Assembly: GCA_036897095.1 (NCBI GenBank)
Contig: JAYMSP010003145.1
Span: forward strand, 1 to 20,893
Source: Plantago elongata
Taxonomy: Eukaryota > Streptophyta > Magnoliopsida > Lamiales > Plantaginaceae
Length of the DNA: 20,893 bases
Direction: 5' to 3'
In this document: positions 1-10,500 of the stretch, piece after piece
How the letters are laid out: every line of letters begins with the position of its first letter
Numbering within the stretch: position 1 is the stretch's first letter
The notes under the pieces: model-generated
Seen by the model: only the letters and a program-made list of their open reading frames with translations
Databases searched by the model: none
Told to the model about the DNA's origin: nothing
Translations under genes and position numbers: made by a program

Positions 1-129
1 TTAGAATATATAGTACCACTTTATTTATATATGAATTTTCCTACTTATATTTAATTATTATGTTGCGTATTTTATTTTCAATTTGAGTAATTATAGTATG
101 AAATGAATATAATTATTATAATAATGTAA

Positions 130-236
130 TACCGGCTCAAACAGTTCAAAACGGCCCAACCGATCCGACCCTGGTCCGACCTTTTTTTAGGAGTGACCAG
201 CTTAACAGTCCGGCCCGACTTTTTAAACATAGGTGT
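130..236. repeat. Degraded GGCC/CCGAC-rich dispersed repeat
   Basis: A short island in AT-rich DNA repeats words such as CGGCCC, CCGACC and TCCGACC, ending near a CCCGACTTTTTAAACATAGG-like tail. Such GGCC-word stretches are common in plant genomes as decayed dispersed repeats. I cannot assign a family, and the edges are approximate. A similar island lies at the other end of the window (20155-20285). Confidence 0.4.
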
Positions 237-317
237 GAGGTATATAGTTCAATTGACAAACATGAAGTAGAGAAGTTTCGAATGAGTCAATAAAATGGTA
301 AACGAAAAATTTGGAAC

Positions 318-341
318 ATATATATATATATATATATATAA
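318..341. repeat. (AT)12 microsatellite
   Basis: Twelve perfect AT dinucleotides. A perfect 7-bp inverted repeat with a 4-base loop (CCTTAGA-AATC-TCTAAGG, 350-367) follows nine bases later, so the two may form one extrudable structure. Length polymorphism is likely. Confidence 0.9.
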
Positions 342-894
342 AAGGAGATCCTTAGAAATCTCTAAGGTATATAACATTTGATTCACATCTCCATTTTTTT
401 TATATTAGTTAGTATACAAGTATTATAACTTGACAATTAACCATCATTTTCAATACTTTGTATGCAGTGTGTGTGGTTTGTCATTTGTGCCGGAATTCGA
501 AGTATTGGCACTTTTTTTTCATTTTCTTTTTTCTTTTTGTACAAACTTTAATTATTTCTGTTCTTATTGTTATGTACTCTATTGTTACGTATGGTGTTGC
601 TTTTTTATTATAAATTATTAATTTTTAATCATTTATTATTTATATTAATAGGTAAATAATTATTATTTATAAAAAGTTTAATATATCGTGGCATCGCCAT
701 GGGTTAGTATTAGTAATGAGGGGAAGTAGGAATATAATTAAATACTAGAGCTTTGAAGTATGAAAGGCTCCTTCAATTGATGGGGCTAAATTTGACCCAC
801 CCACTTTAAATGATGTTTGGTTGTATAAACTTATAATATGATATTATTTTACCAACAAAACGAAGTAAATTACAATTTGAACTCAAAGAAAGAT

Positions 895-963
895 TACCAA
901 TCATGAATCACAATAAGAAGATCCAAACTAAGATGTACCAATAAATCACAATAAGAAGATCCA
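895..963. repeat. Two-copy direct repeat, period about 38 bp
   Basis: A perfect 20-bp core lies at 906-925 and again at 944-963. The similarity extends left, with TACCAAT before each core, to about 895 and 937. The second copy lacks a few bases in the extension. This looks like a recent local tandem duplication with no coding content. Confidence 0.85.
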
Positions 964-1195
964 GCAATTAACAAAAGTAGTAGTGAGACCATGATCGAGG
1001 AGGGGCCTCCGGCTTCCAACAATCTCTCAAGTCTACACATGACTTCAGCAAAATTTTATTTTATTTTATTTTATTAAATGCGATATAGTCTGAATTTGAC
1101 TATTTTAGCTTGCAAGTTGAAAATTCAACCTTATAAGAACACCATGTCTTTCTTACGCCATTAATATACCCATATTTCTTTCTAGTTTAAAAGTC

Positions 1196-1227
1196 CACGT
1201 GCTACAAATCACACCAACACACCTACC
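1196..1227 (+). promoter_or_regulatory. G-box next to a MYB AC-I element, distal ALDH upstream region
   Basis: A perfect G-box (CACGTG, 1196-1201) is followed 20 bases later by an exact AC-I element (ACCTACC, 1221-1227), with a partial ACCAACA at 1213-1219. AC elements are bound by R2R3-MYB regulators of phenylpropanoid and lignin genes, and the G-box plus CCTACC pairing recalls phenylpropanoid promoters. The site is about 1 kb before the ALDH start codon, so its function is inferred. It is one of three exact AC-I sites I found between here and intron 1. Confidence 0.35.
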
Positions 1228-1852
1228 TGACCTTGCAATGTGCTGAATTCATGGGGTTGGATAAACTTATCAACTTCATAAGATTTTTCATTTTTTCTTA
1301 TATCAATTTATGATATGGTAAATTGATAAATTATTTTTAGATAAATAATCTAAAATGTTCCGTCATACTCAAAGTTTCAAGGGCAATATTACATCTGATC
1401 GTAAGTCTGCATGTTAATTGCTGTCTTTCTCCTTCATTTATATGTGATGTAGTTTATAAATAAATATCCATCATCATATTATATGCCCCGTTCTTGGTTA
1501 AATTGTAGATTAATACTTTCTTGTAACCAAATCGAGAGAGCAAATTTCTCTCGTTGTAATTTATTATGTCCCCAGGAATCATTAATAGTATACTACTATC
1601 ATTATCCCGTATAATGATAGATGGGCATGTGGACAATCTAAGAGTCATATACGAACACATGCACTAAAATAGAGTACATTAATTGCACCTACTTTATGTA
1701 ATCAACCGACAAAATACTCCCATCCTTCTAATAATAATTATATTTGCTCTGATGCAATTTAGAATGAGTGATAAAAATTACATATATTGTTATAGCACAA
1801 CTGGCATATCATCTGAAAAAAAATAATCGTGCAATGTATCCATAAGAAAATC

Positions 1853-1859
1853 GGTAGGT
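1853..1859 (-). promoter_or_regulatory. AC-I element, reverse orientation
   Basis: GGTAGGT on the plus strand is the exact reverse complement of the AC-I MYB site ACCTACC. It lies about 410 bp upstream of the ALDH start codon. A weaker MYB46-type variant, ACCTACT, is at 1687-1693. Function is inferred from the motif only. Confidence 0.35.
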
Positions 1860-2169
1860 ACACAACACAATGCATTTAAAAGAAAGCATTAAAACCTAAA
1901 AGTAGCATAGCAAGCAGTATATTAGTATTTAATCGTTGAATAAGCAATTCCTCCTCCATTTGACTTCACATACAAAGATGATGAAATAAATGCATGAGCG
2001 AGGAAAAATGTAAAAAGAAGGAAATTCGGTTAGTTTGTTTCCATCGTTTACTAGGATGATGCATTGCATTCACACGATTTCCTTCCCTACAAGTAATTAA
2101 TATTTCTGTGTGGTCCACACTTGTTCAACGTCTCCATCTTATTCGTGCTACTTGCAGTCCAGTCAGTAC

Positions 2170-2179
2170 ATATTTATAT
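2170..2179 (+). promoter_or_regulatory. Possible TATA box of the ALDH gene
   Basis: An ATATTTATAT word lies about 90-97 bp upstream of the ATG. A transcription start near 2200 would leave a leader of 60-70 bases that includes a pyrimidine-rich patch (CTTCTCTCTCTC, 2245-2256) just before the start codon, as is common in plant leaders. A weaker alternative is the CTATTTAATC word near 2217. Confidence 0.35.
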
Positions 2180-2266
2180 GTCGTCGTCCAATCCATAATT
2201 GTGATAAAATCTTCATCTATTTAATCCCCTCAATTTGTAACCCACTTCTCTCTCTCAAACACAAAA

Positions 2267-5200
2267 ATGGCAGCAAATGGAAACGGAAATGGTGTGGAAT
2301 TGGAATCTCCTACTCATGTCAATTATCCCAAAATCAAGTTCACCAAGCTGTTCATCAATGGAGAGTTCGTCGACGCTCTATCAGGTTAGTTAGTTACTTC
2401 ACTTTCCATATCCTACTCTTTCGTTTTTCTAATCTCATTCTACCTTTATGCAGTATTAATTATACTACCTACTACTCTGTTTTTAACTCGTTGAATGAGA
2501 ATCTAGTTTTCTGTATATTCCTCCTGTCCTCTGCTCTCTACAACAACCTACCTTTCATCATTTTCAATCACGTTCAACTTAGCGTTGTAACCGACGTAAA
2601 GTTTATGAGATTAGTCCATCGCCACACACAAGTCTATTCCATGCGTGGGATGCATAAGTGATGTGAATCCTGCACAGTTTGTAATTAGTAGGTGCGACGA
2701 GGAAATAGTATTAACCGGCCGGCCACTAGATGCTCATTTCATCACTAAATTCAATTGGTTAGGTTATCTGTTGTTACACAATTCCTCTGTGGCTCTAGTA
2801 ATCTCAGCCAGTTATTGAACGTGAGTTCACGAAATAACAAGGAACCATCACCATATGTTTTTAAATCCTCAAGCTGCACTCCATCCCATTTTTCTAAAAA
2901 TCATTAAATCATCAACTACTCAAAATTGTGTTAAAGACACACAATAATATCTCTATTATGTATTTATGTTGGATTGTGCAAGATTTTTATAATGCATACA
3001 AAAGTGAAAGGGATAAGTGGACTATTTGAGTTAAAACATCAGTTGAATTGTCTATCTCACTAAAAGTTTAATTCAAACAATTCGAAAGAGTTTGATTAGA
3101 GGGTGAGCAAATTAAAAAATAATTTTATAATTTATTAACTCCGCGTGTAATTGTTAAGTAGTATGCAAGTTGAAATATAAAAAATGGTTGTCCTCAACCT
3201 TTGGAAAAAAAATTCTTAAAGAAAGGAAACGTTTGGAAAAAATATTCAACCGCGAACGAAGTCGGCAAAATATGATAATGACGTTCAAATCATTTTACAA
3301 GAAAGTTGAACAATTGTTATCTTATTGTATTAATATTGTAGTGATTATATATGCTGGCCTTTGGTCAACAAGGCAACAACCAAGACAGGGTAGGACACTA
3401 TGACTTCACCAATATTAGCAGCCGCCCGTGATTCGTTTTGTATCGTCGCTCTTCATAAATAATACTATAAGTATTGTTTTCGTAAATAATGAAAATAATA
3501 CGCAAAATTGTGTCAAACACATGGATTAAAATTTCGGTCACGGATTTAGTTTTGGTTGTATTGGAACTCAGAATTTCATAAGGAACTACTACTCCACTAG
3601 TGCATAAAGGTCAGAAGTCATTTATGGTTGCCAGATGATTCTGGTAAATTAGTACTTATTTAGGTATTATATAAAGCAGTTAGTGGTTGCTGGTTTACAA
3701 ATTTGTCCAAAATTGTGGACTTTTTATGGCAATTTTAATTTCCTGACTTTTTTTCCCAATCAATATTTCATTTATGTCAACGATTGCGACTTAAAGAGAG
3801 CGGTAAATACTAAATAGGGATGGACATGAGCATTTGACCTAACGCAACATGGCAAATTGGCAACAAGCAAATAATTTATTGCCAACTGATTGACAATGTA
3901 TATTAATTACACCAGCAACACGCAAGATGTACATCAATTGCTGTACTAGAACTCGAAATGACCAAATATGTTTCATTCAATACCCTTATGGATGTCGGGA
4001 ACTTGCTCCTCAGAGACTTTATAGTTTATACAACTTGTATTCCTGTGCGATTTTGGTCCTATTTTTACTACCTCTGTTCCATAAATGACGTATCAATTGA
4101 CTATCATGTTAAGTTTGCACTAAATACAGATCATTATTTATCATAATGGTGTTTCTCTGTACTTGTAACTTAACAAAATGAAATTGGGCAGGTAAGACAT
4201 TTGAGACTATAGACCCGAGAACAGGAGAGCTGATAGCGAACATAGCCGAAGGCGACAAGGAAGATATTGATTTGGCTGTCAAGGCTGCACGTCAAGCTTT
4301 CGACCACGGGCCATGGCCTCGTCTGCCAGGATGCGTGAGTATCAACTAATAATCCCTTTTGATATTCTATCTACAACTTTTCCTTGGACAAAAACTTGTG
4401 TCATACGGTATAATACATGTTATTCTCTGTTGTATATTGTTAATATCAATACTACTAATTGAAAACCAATTATCAAATTGAAATGATAATTTGTCATGAT
4501 ATATGAGTATATACACTGCCAAAATTCATTCCATACTATAGCATTATCTATTGTACACCCTGCCCTATACATGTTGATTAATAACTGGGCTCGAAAACTT
4601 TCTGTCTTCTTCGTCAACTTTCGATACAATAATAGTGATGTTAATTATAGCCAAGAAGAAAACAGAAACTCTCTGGCCCTGTTTTAACGAAAATACTTCT
4701 GATTTCTGTCCTGTTCCAATCATGACCAGAATATATAAGAAAAAGGAAAATCCTCTGTCCAATGGCACATGTTATATGGTTGCTTCGTTTACTTGAACTG
4801 TTAATCATTGTCACAGCTAAATCTCATGGCTAGTATTATATTTAACTTCCAAATATTGTAACTAAATAATTGACTACTTTTTCGTTGTTATATCTTTTAG
4901 TCAATTAAGTGGTTCTTTTTTTCCTTTTGAAGTTAGGAATCAGTAGACTTGAAATATGTTATCTACTCATTGAGTGCATCCTGAAATATTGCTAAAAGTT
5001 ATGATAACTTTATCCAAATGTTTTGTGTTTATACAGAAAATACACTTAATTATTCTGAAGTTTGAACATATGTACCACTTCGCTTTCATGTCTGAAAGCA
5101 TGTTAACTGCGGTATGTGAATGTACGTGCTAAATCCACAAAATTTCACGAATGTCAGGAAAGGGGAAGAATAATGATGAAATTCGCGGACTTGATTGATC

Positions 5201-6931
5201 AAAATTTAGAAGAATTAGCAGCCTTGGACACAATTGATGCTGGGAAATTATTCATGATGGGCAAGATAGTGGACATCCCTTCGGGGTCAGGAACTATACG
5301 TTATTATGCAGGCGCAGCTGATAAAATTCATGGTTCGACTTTGAAAATGTCAAGGTCGTTTCAGGCATATACTCTGCGTGAACCTGTAGGCGTTGTGGGC
5401 CACATCATACCCTGGAACTTCCCAACTCAAATGTTTACCATGAAGGTTGGTCCAGCCTTGGCTGCTGGTTGTACCATAGTTGTCAAACCTGCTGAAAAAA
5501 CGCCCCTTTCTGCTCTCTTCTATGCTCATTTAGCCAAGCTGGTATGTCTCTATTCATGTATTATCACCACACTTCATTCCTCTCAGTGGTTTCATAGATT
5601 TGCTAATCCATCTGTATGGGGGAGTGCAGGCCGGTATTCCAGATGGAGTGCTTAATGTCGTGACGGGTTATGGACATACAGCTGGTGCTGCTATTAGCTC
5701 ACACATGGACGTTGATATGGTAAGGCCGCAAGAAGTCGAGATGCATAGCCAGTATTGGGGATAGTAGAAAGCTTGTGTTTATATGTTCTTCTCTCATTTC
5801 TTTCTTTCCAGAGATTCTTTAATCAACTTTATGAAGCCTGTGTTTGTTTTTCCAGGTCTGTTTTACAGGGTCTACTGAAGTAGGCCGTCATGTAATGCAA
5901 GCTGCAGCTTTAAGCAACTTAAAACCTGTTTTCTTGGAATTGGGAGGCAAATCCCCTTTCATCATTTTTGATGATGCTGATGTTGAAGAAGCTGCTGCTC
6001 TTGCTTTCCAGGGAGTCGTCTTTAATAAGGCAAAGTTCCTTTTATTTGACCTCTTTCTAAAGCAAGATACCTCAACCAGTTCAAGAACTAAATGTCCAGC
6101 TTTCTTCTTCTTTGGTACAGGGTGAAATATGTGTGGCTGGTTCTCGTGTTTTCATCCAGGAGGGGATATATGATAAATTGATCGCAAAGTTAGTTGAGAA
6201 AGCAAAAGCATGGGTTGTAGGTGATCCCTTTGAACCAAATGTTCATCAAGGACCTCAGGTATGTCCGTTGATACTTGTGGAACAGACCAACTTATTTTTG
6301 AAGATTATGTTTAGTTTCAGCAGTTTTCTCTGCGATTGATCTGTGATATTATCTGTTTAACCAGGTTGACAAGACGCAGTACGAAAGAATACTTTCTTAC
6401 ATTGATATCGGAAAGAAGGAAGGTGCAACTGTATTAACTGGAGGCAAGCCTCTTGACAGAAAGGGATACTATATTGAGCCAACAATTTTTACTGATGTAT
6501 CAGTAAGTTCTATATCAAGATCTTTTCTCTGTGTGTGTCAAATTACAGTATTCTGATTTCTGTTCAAGCGATTGAATCTTTCATCTTTTTTGCAGGACGA
6601 CATGACTATCGCCAAAGAAGAAATATTTGGCCCAGTAATGACAGTTATGAAGTTCAAGACTGCTGATGAGGTGATCCAAAGGGCTAATGCCACTAAATAT
6701 GGACTAGCAGCAGGTATCATGACCAAGGACTTGAACACCGCCAACAGAGTATCCAGGTCGATTCGAGCTGGAGTTATATGGATCAATTGTTATTTCGCAT
6801 TCGACAGGGATCTTCCATATGGAGGTTATAAACATAGTGGCTTTGGAAGGGATATGGGTTTAGAGGCCCTTGACAAATATCTTCAGACTAAATCCGTCGC
6901 AACTCCACTATATAATTCTCCCTGGTTGTAA
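2267..6931 (+). CDS. ALDH2C4: Cytosolic aldehyde dehydrogenase, ALDH2C4/REF1 type (8 exons)
   Basis: Exons: 2267-2384, 4192-4334, 5158-5541, 5630-5719, 5856-6029, 6121-6258, 6365-6502, 6596-6931. They join in frame to 506 aa, close to the usual size of about 500. Members oxidise aldehydes with NAD(P)+; the plant 2C4 branch converts sinapaldehyde and coniferaldehyde to sinapate and ferulate in the cytosol. The sequence shows PWNFP with the oxyanion Asn174, FTGSTEVG for the dinucleotide fold (about 248-255), ELGGKSP with general base Glu273, and nucleophile Cys307 in GEICVAGSR. The Glu-Cys spacing of 34 matches animal ALDH2. The C-terminus is the typical YNSPWL. There is no transit peptide: MAANGNGNG leads straight into the KLFINGEF fold start, which favours the cytosolic class over mitochondrial ALDH2B. 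Intron 1 is 1807 bp and intron 5 is of GC-AG type. Exact substrate preference is inferred. Nothing suggests a pseudogene. Confidence 0.93.
2385..4191 (+). other. ALDH intron 1 (1807 bp)
   Basis: The intron has a GTTAGT donor and a TTGGGCAG acceptor, and splits a Gly codon. It is by far the longest intron of the gene. The contents are AT-rich with no recognisable gene. It holds an exact AC-I MYB site (ACCTACC, 2546-2552) and an ACCTACT variant (2467-2473), and near its 3' end (4066-4088) a stretch resembling one end of a Stowaway MITE without a partner end. A leading-intron enhancer role is possible but unproven. Confidence 0.8.
6030..6120 (+). other. GC-AG intron (ALDH intron 5)
   Basis: The upstream exon ends VVFNK and the downstream exon starts GEICVAGSR, the conserved order around the catalytic Cys. 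The only junction that keeps every conserved residue is AAG|GCAAAG ... GTACAG|GGTGAA, giving a 91-base intron with a GC donor. Exon 5 (58 codons) and exon 6 (46 codons) are both whole-codon exons with this junction. GT donors just upstream would delete conserved residues. About 1% of plant introns are of the GC-AG class, usually with AG|GCAA consensus as here. Confidence 0.8.
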
Positions 6932-7000
6932 ATTAACTGTGCTTCAAACTTCAGTATTGGGGACTGTTCTACTACACTGAGAAAGGACTAGGGATATATC

Positions 7001-7006
7001 AATAAA
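7001..7006 (+). terminator. Poly(A) signal, ALDH, proximal
   Basis: A canonical AATAAA lies 70 bases after the ALDH stop codon, preceded by GGGATATATC. A second AATAAA is at 7150-7155. Alternative 3' ends are plausible. Confidence 0.5.
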
Positions 7007-7149
7007 CTATTTCATCATTGTGTGGAAATGTTTTCCAGTAGTATATTTCATGCTTTCACCCACCTGCAATCTTTCCTTGTAGATAAATTCATATGTTTTG
7101 TCATTCTGTGTTTGTGATGATGAAAGGCTGCTGTAAAGAGAATTCAATG

Positions 7150-7155
7150 AATAAA
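7150..7155 (+). terminator. Poly(A) signal, ALDH, distal
   Basis: A second AATAAA is about 220 bases after the ALDH stop. It sits downstream of TTTTGTCATTCTGTGTTTGT, which resembles the TG/T-rich far-upstream element of plant poly(A) sites, so this may be the main site. Confidence 0.45.
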
Positions 7156-7550
7156 GTTGATCCAATTTACTGATGTGGTGGTTGTCTTTGTTACGAGCTG
7201 CCATGTGTTGGCATGAAAAACATGTGTATACCGGATCCTTTTCTCTTACAAGAGAAGAGAGTAACCCTATATTTAAGCCTTCCTATAGGCATCATTGAAG
7301 TCTGTCTATATACAATTTGCCTATGCCTGAAGAAAGAAAAAAGAAGGAAGAAAAGAAGGTCCCAGCAAATTTTAACCTTTTGCTGTAACGATAAAGCCTT
7401 ACAGTGCCGCCTGGTTATCCAATATTGAGTCCATGAACAGCAGAACGGAGAGTTGCTGAAGATGGCCATATAGCAAACTGCAACTGCCCGAAAAGAGCAG
7501 ACCAATCACAGAGGGATTTGCCTCATTCTTTATGGTGTTGAATGGCTAAT

Positions 7551-10500
7551 TTACAGATGCAGAAGCTCTGGAACATCAACTAAACGCTCCATCATTTGCA
7601 GCTGATCATACGGTGCAATCTGTAGAAAAATAACAAATTATAAACTGGCTTGGAAATAGGAAATGTGGCAGGAGGCCAGCCATCAGACGTAATCTTGAGC
7701 AGAAAAGTTATAATCCGGTTGTCTACATGGTGTAAATGAATATTTGGATATTAACCTGTCTTTCCAGATCTGTTTTTCACTGTAATTTTATTGGAATGAT
7801 GAAAATTGTCTATATAAGAGGAAAATATAGCATGTAAGAATATCTGATCATATGTATTCCATTGCTTTATCAATTTGACAATGGAATCTGGAAACTAATG
7901 CTGGATATACTACCTGACTAAATCCATCAGGCCATGTTATGGACACTGCATAATTCCCCATCGGGCGAATATCTTCAGGTTCAATGTCCTCCGGTATATC
8001 TGTGTATTGCAGTTTCTGTTCGCCTGTCCATTCATCCTGTTTAGCCAGCAGGAACAAATGTAAGGGATCATGCTTTAGTTTTGTTAGATATCAGCGTTGC
8101 AGAAGCTTATATAACTGTCACTATTGAGTAACCAAACGAAAAAGTGATCATTTGTGTTCCTGGCTACTAAATCTCTACGGTTTAGTCACATACCACACTT
8201 TGGGCAGATCGATCATTTCGCCTTACAGTAGCAGGGTGCAAATAGAACTCTTCATCTGATTTAGGCACTTTAACTCTGATAGCCTTCATGGATTTATCAT
8301 ATGTTACTGCAGTGTTGACTGTTCCAAAAACAAACATATAAACATTGGATCACCATGGTCTCGTGGCTTAGAAAGTAGTCTTATTAACGAGAGGGATCTT
8401 TCTACCACGAAAACTATAGGGTCGTGTTATAAGTTCGGAATTCTGATATGCAATCTGAGCCTGAAGGCCCTTACTCAAAGGAACCATCAACTTGAGGTAC
8501 AAAATTTACAATTTCAGACTCCAGAGCTTGTAATCAAACAAAAAACTTAAAATAAAATATAATTGTCCTGCATCTTTTTTTTCCTGGATATATAAGCAAA
8601 AGCTGAACGAAAAAAGAAAGAGGCAAAACAACTCTGGTGTTGAGGTACCTTGTTGGCGGATTTTGGCACATTGTTGAACAACACATACACCCAAGTCTTG
8701 AAATGTTCTCGAAACGTCTCCCAGTGGATCTGCAACGACTTCAGGTACTCCACTATCTCCAGAAGCCGATAGCTGTCAACAAATTCCTTTAGAGCTGTCA
8801 TCTTATATCTTTTTAGCACATACTCTCTAATAAAATGCTGGCATGCAAAATGATTCATGCAGCATCTAGATATTTTATCTGCTTTGCAGTATTTGATCCA
8901 GATATGTATTAAAATGTCCTGGTCATTGACATATTTACAGTGTTCATTACAGGAGAAAACTCACCGTTGGGCGAATAGGGAGCTCAAATAGATTGGGGAT
9001 ACCAAACTGCTCGACAACCTGCAAATAAGCGTCTCCAGTAAGCAAAATCCACATGAAGATGTGATATATTGCTTTTCATATTTACAATACTTTTCATTTT
9101 ATGTGTTCACAGTCGTATCAGTAACATGACCAAGAATTTTTCATGTAGGCCTTTAGTTATTAGTAGTTGGGAACTTGGGACAGACATCTGGAGTCAAAGA
9201 GAATGAAGAAGTATAAAGACCTGTGCACCAGAACCCCTTCCAAATGGATAGTAGCGTTTTCCATCAGCTTCGAAGTGGCACATGTTCTCAACAACTGCAA
9301 CACAAGGTACCTAAATACACAATTTACAGATCAATTAAATTTCCAGGGACATTATTCAACCAAAAACAGAATGGTTAGAAGAGAACTTCAACTTGGAGTT
9401 ACTGGACAATATTAAGCCAAGATGTAAGACATAATAAAAAGCACACCTCAAGCTTAGAAAACATGCGAACTCCTTTGGCAACGTCAATGAACGCCAGCTT
9501 CTGAGGTGTCGTAACTATTACAGCAGCTGTGAGTGGGACAACCTGAAAGTACAGCCTAACCCGGTTCATTATGAGTATCACTCAGCAAAGTGCATCAAAA
9601 TGATATCAGTACTGCAATTTATCATGAATTACATGTACATGAAAACAATACCTGGCATAATGTAAGTTGAATATCACCCGTTCCCGGAGGCATGTCAATA
9701 ACAAGGTAGTCCAGTTCACCCCTATATAATCACAACAGAACTTCTCAGTCAATGCAGATATATCTATTCTAGTCATACACATTTATGCAAACAAATTTAT
9801 TCAGCTCCATGGGGGCATTCTGATTGGACGAAAGAACCAAAAAATATGGCATACCATTCGGTAGTAGTCAGCAGTTGATTAATTACACCCGAGACCATAG
9901 GACCACGCATGATTGCACGTCCTTGTCCAGCAAATCCAAAAGACACGAGCTTAACGCCCATGTATTCCGTTGGAATGATGGTTCTCTTCTCTGGATTCTG
10001 CAGTGGTTTGATGGTTAAATAATGACAACGAATGGTAATATTGAGTTCACCAAAGAGTGAAAATGTGAAATTTTACCATTTCAAGCACCCGGTTTTCTGG
10101 TGACACCATTGTTGGCAAACTTGGACCGTATACATCGGCATCAAAGATGCCAACCCTTGCACCCATACCAGCCAAAGTATATGCAAGGTTTACTGCTACA
10201 GTTGATTTTCCAACGCCTCCCTACAAAGTGGAGAATTCATTTATTGAAGGAGACGTATTCAGAAGAAGGCAATTTGTTGTATAAGGACAGAGATAACTAT
10301 TAGATCAAAGGAGACGGTACCTTGCAACTTGAAACAGCAACTATGTTTGATATTGTCTGTAGACCTGGTGGAAGATCCGAAGGAAAAATAGGCCTTGCAG
10401 GCTGTGCAGACATGGTCACGCTGACCTTTTCTACCCAAGGAAGGGCTTCCACCACCTCATTAGCCTTCTGCTCAAACTGCAAATTGTTGTTCTAAATTAG

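Larger units (their letters stand above)
1..2160. other. Non-coding stretch upstream of the ALDH gene
   Basis: No exon or RNA gene could be recognised here. Open frames are short, AT-rich and without family resemblance. The stretch holds a degraded GGCC-rich repeat near its left end, an AT microsatellite with a neighbouring hairpin, a short tandem duplication at 895-963, a run of about four TTTTA units near 1054-1075, and putative MYB and G-box elements from 1196 onward. The last kilobase is the likely upstream regulatory region of the aldehyde dehydrogenase gene. No upstream neighbour gene is visible. Confidence 0.6.
6932..7550. other. Convergent 3' spacer between ALDH and HCF101
   Basis: About 619 bp lie between the ALDH stop and the HCF101 stop. 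The left half is the likely ALDH 3' UTR with two AATAAA signals. A purine-rich run (about 7329-7359) follows. I see no clear plant poly(A) signal for HCF101 on the minus strand, so its 3' end may lie anywhere here and the two transcripts could overlap. No other gene is visible. Confidence 0.7.

Noticed and set aside
2110-2661. 183-codon frame overlapping ALDH exon 1
   Set aside because: It starts with GTG, runs from the leader through exon 1 in the wrong frame into intron 1, and has no family match. It is a shadow of exon 1.
3170-3403. 77-codon Lys/Arg-rich frame in ALDH intron 1
   Set aside because: It lacks an ATG-supported start context, is lysine-rich because of A-rich DNA, and lies within a well-defined intron.
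4066-4088. Stowaway-like left end in ALDH intron 1
   Set aside because: It resembles one MITE terminus, but no matching right end or TA duplication lies before the exon. The same holds for single ends near 1715 and 17475.
7112-7173. C/D-box snoRNA-like pair (GTGATGATGA … CTGA) in the ALDH 3' UTR
   Set aside because: The flanks of the two boxes do not pair to form a terminal stem, no C'/D' boxes are evident, and the words are simple enough to occur by chance.
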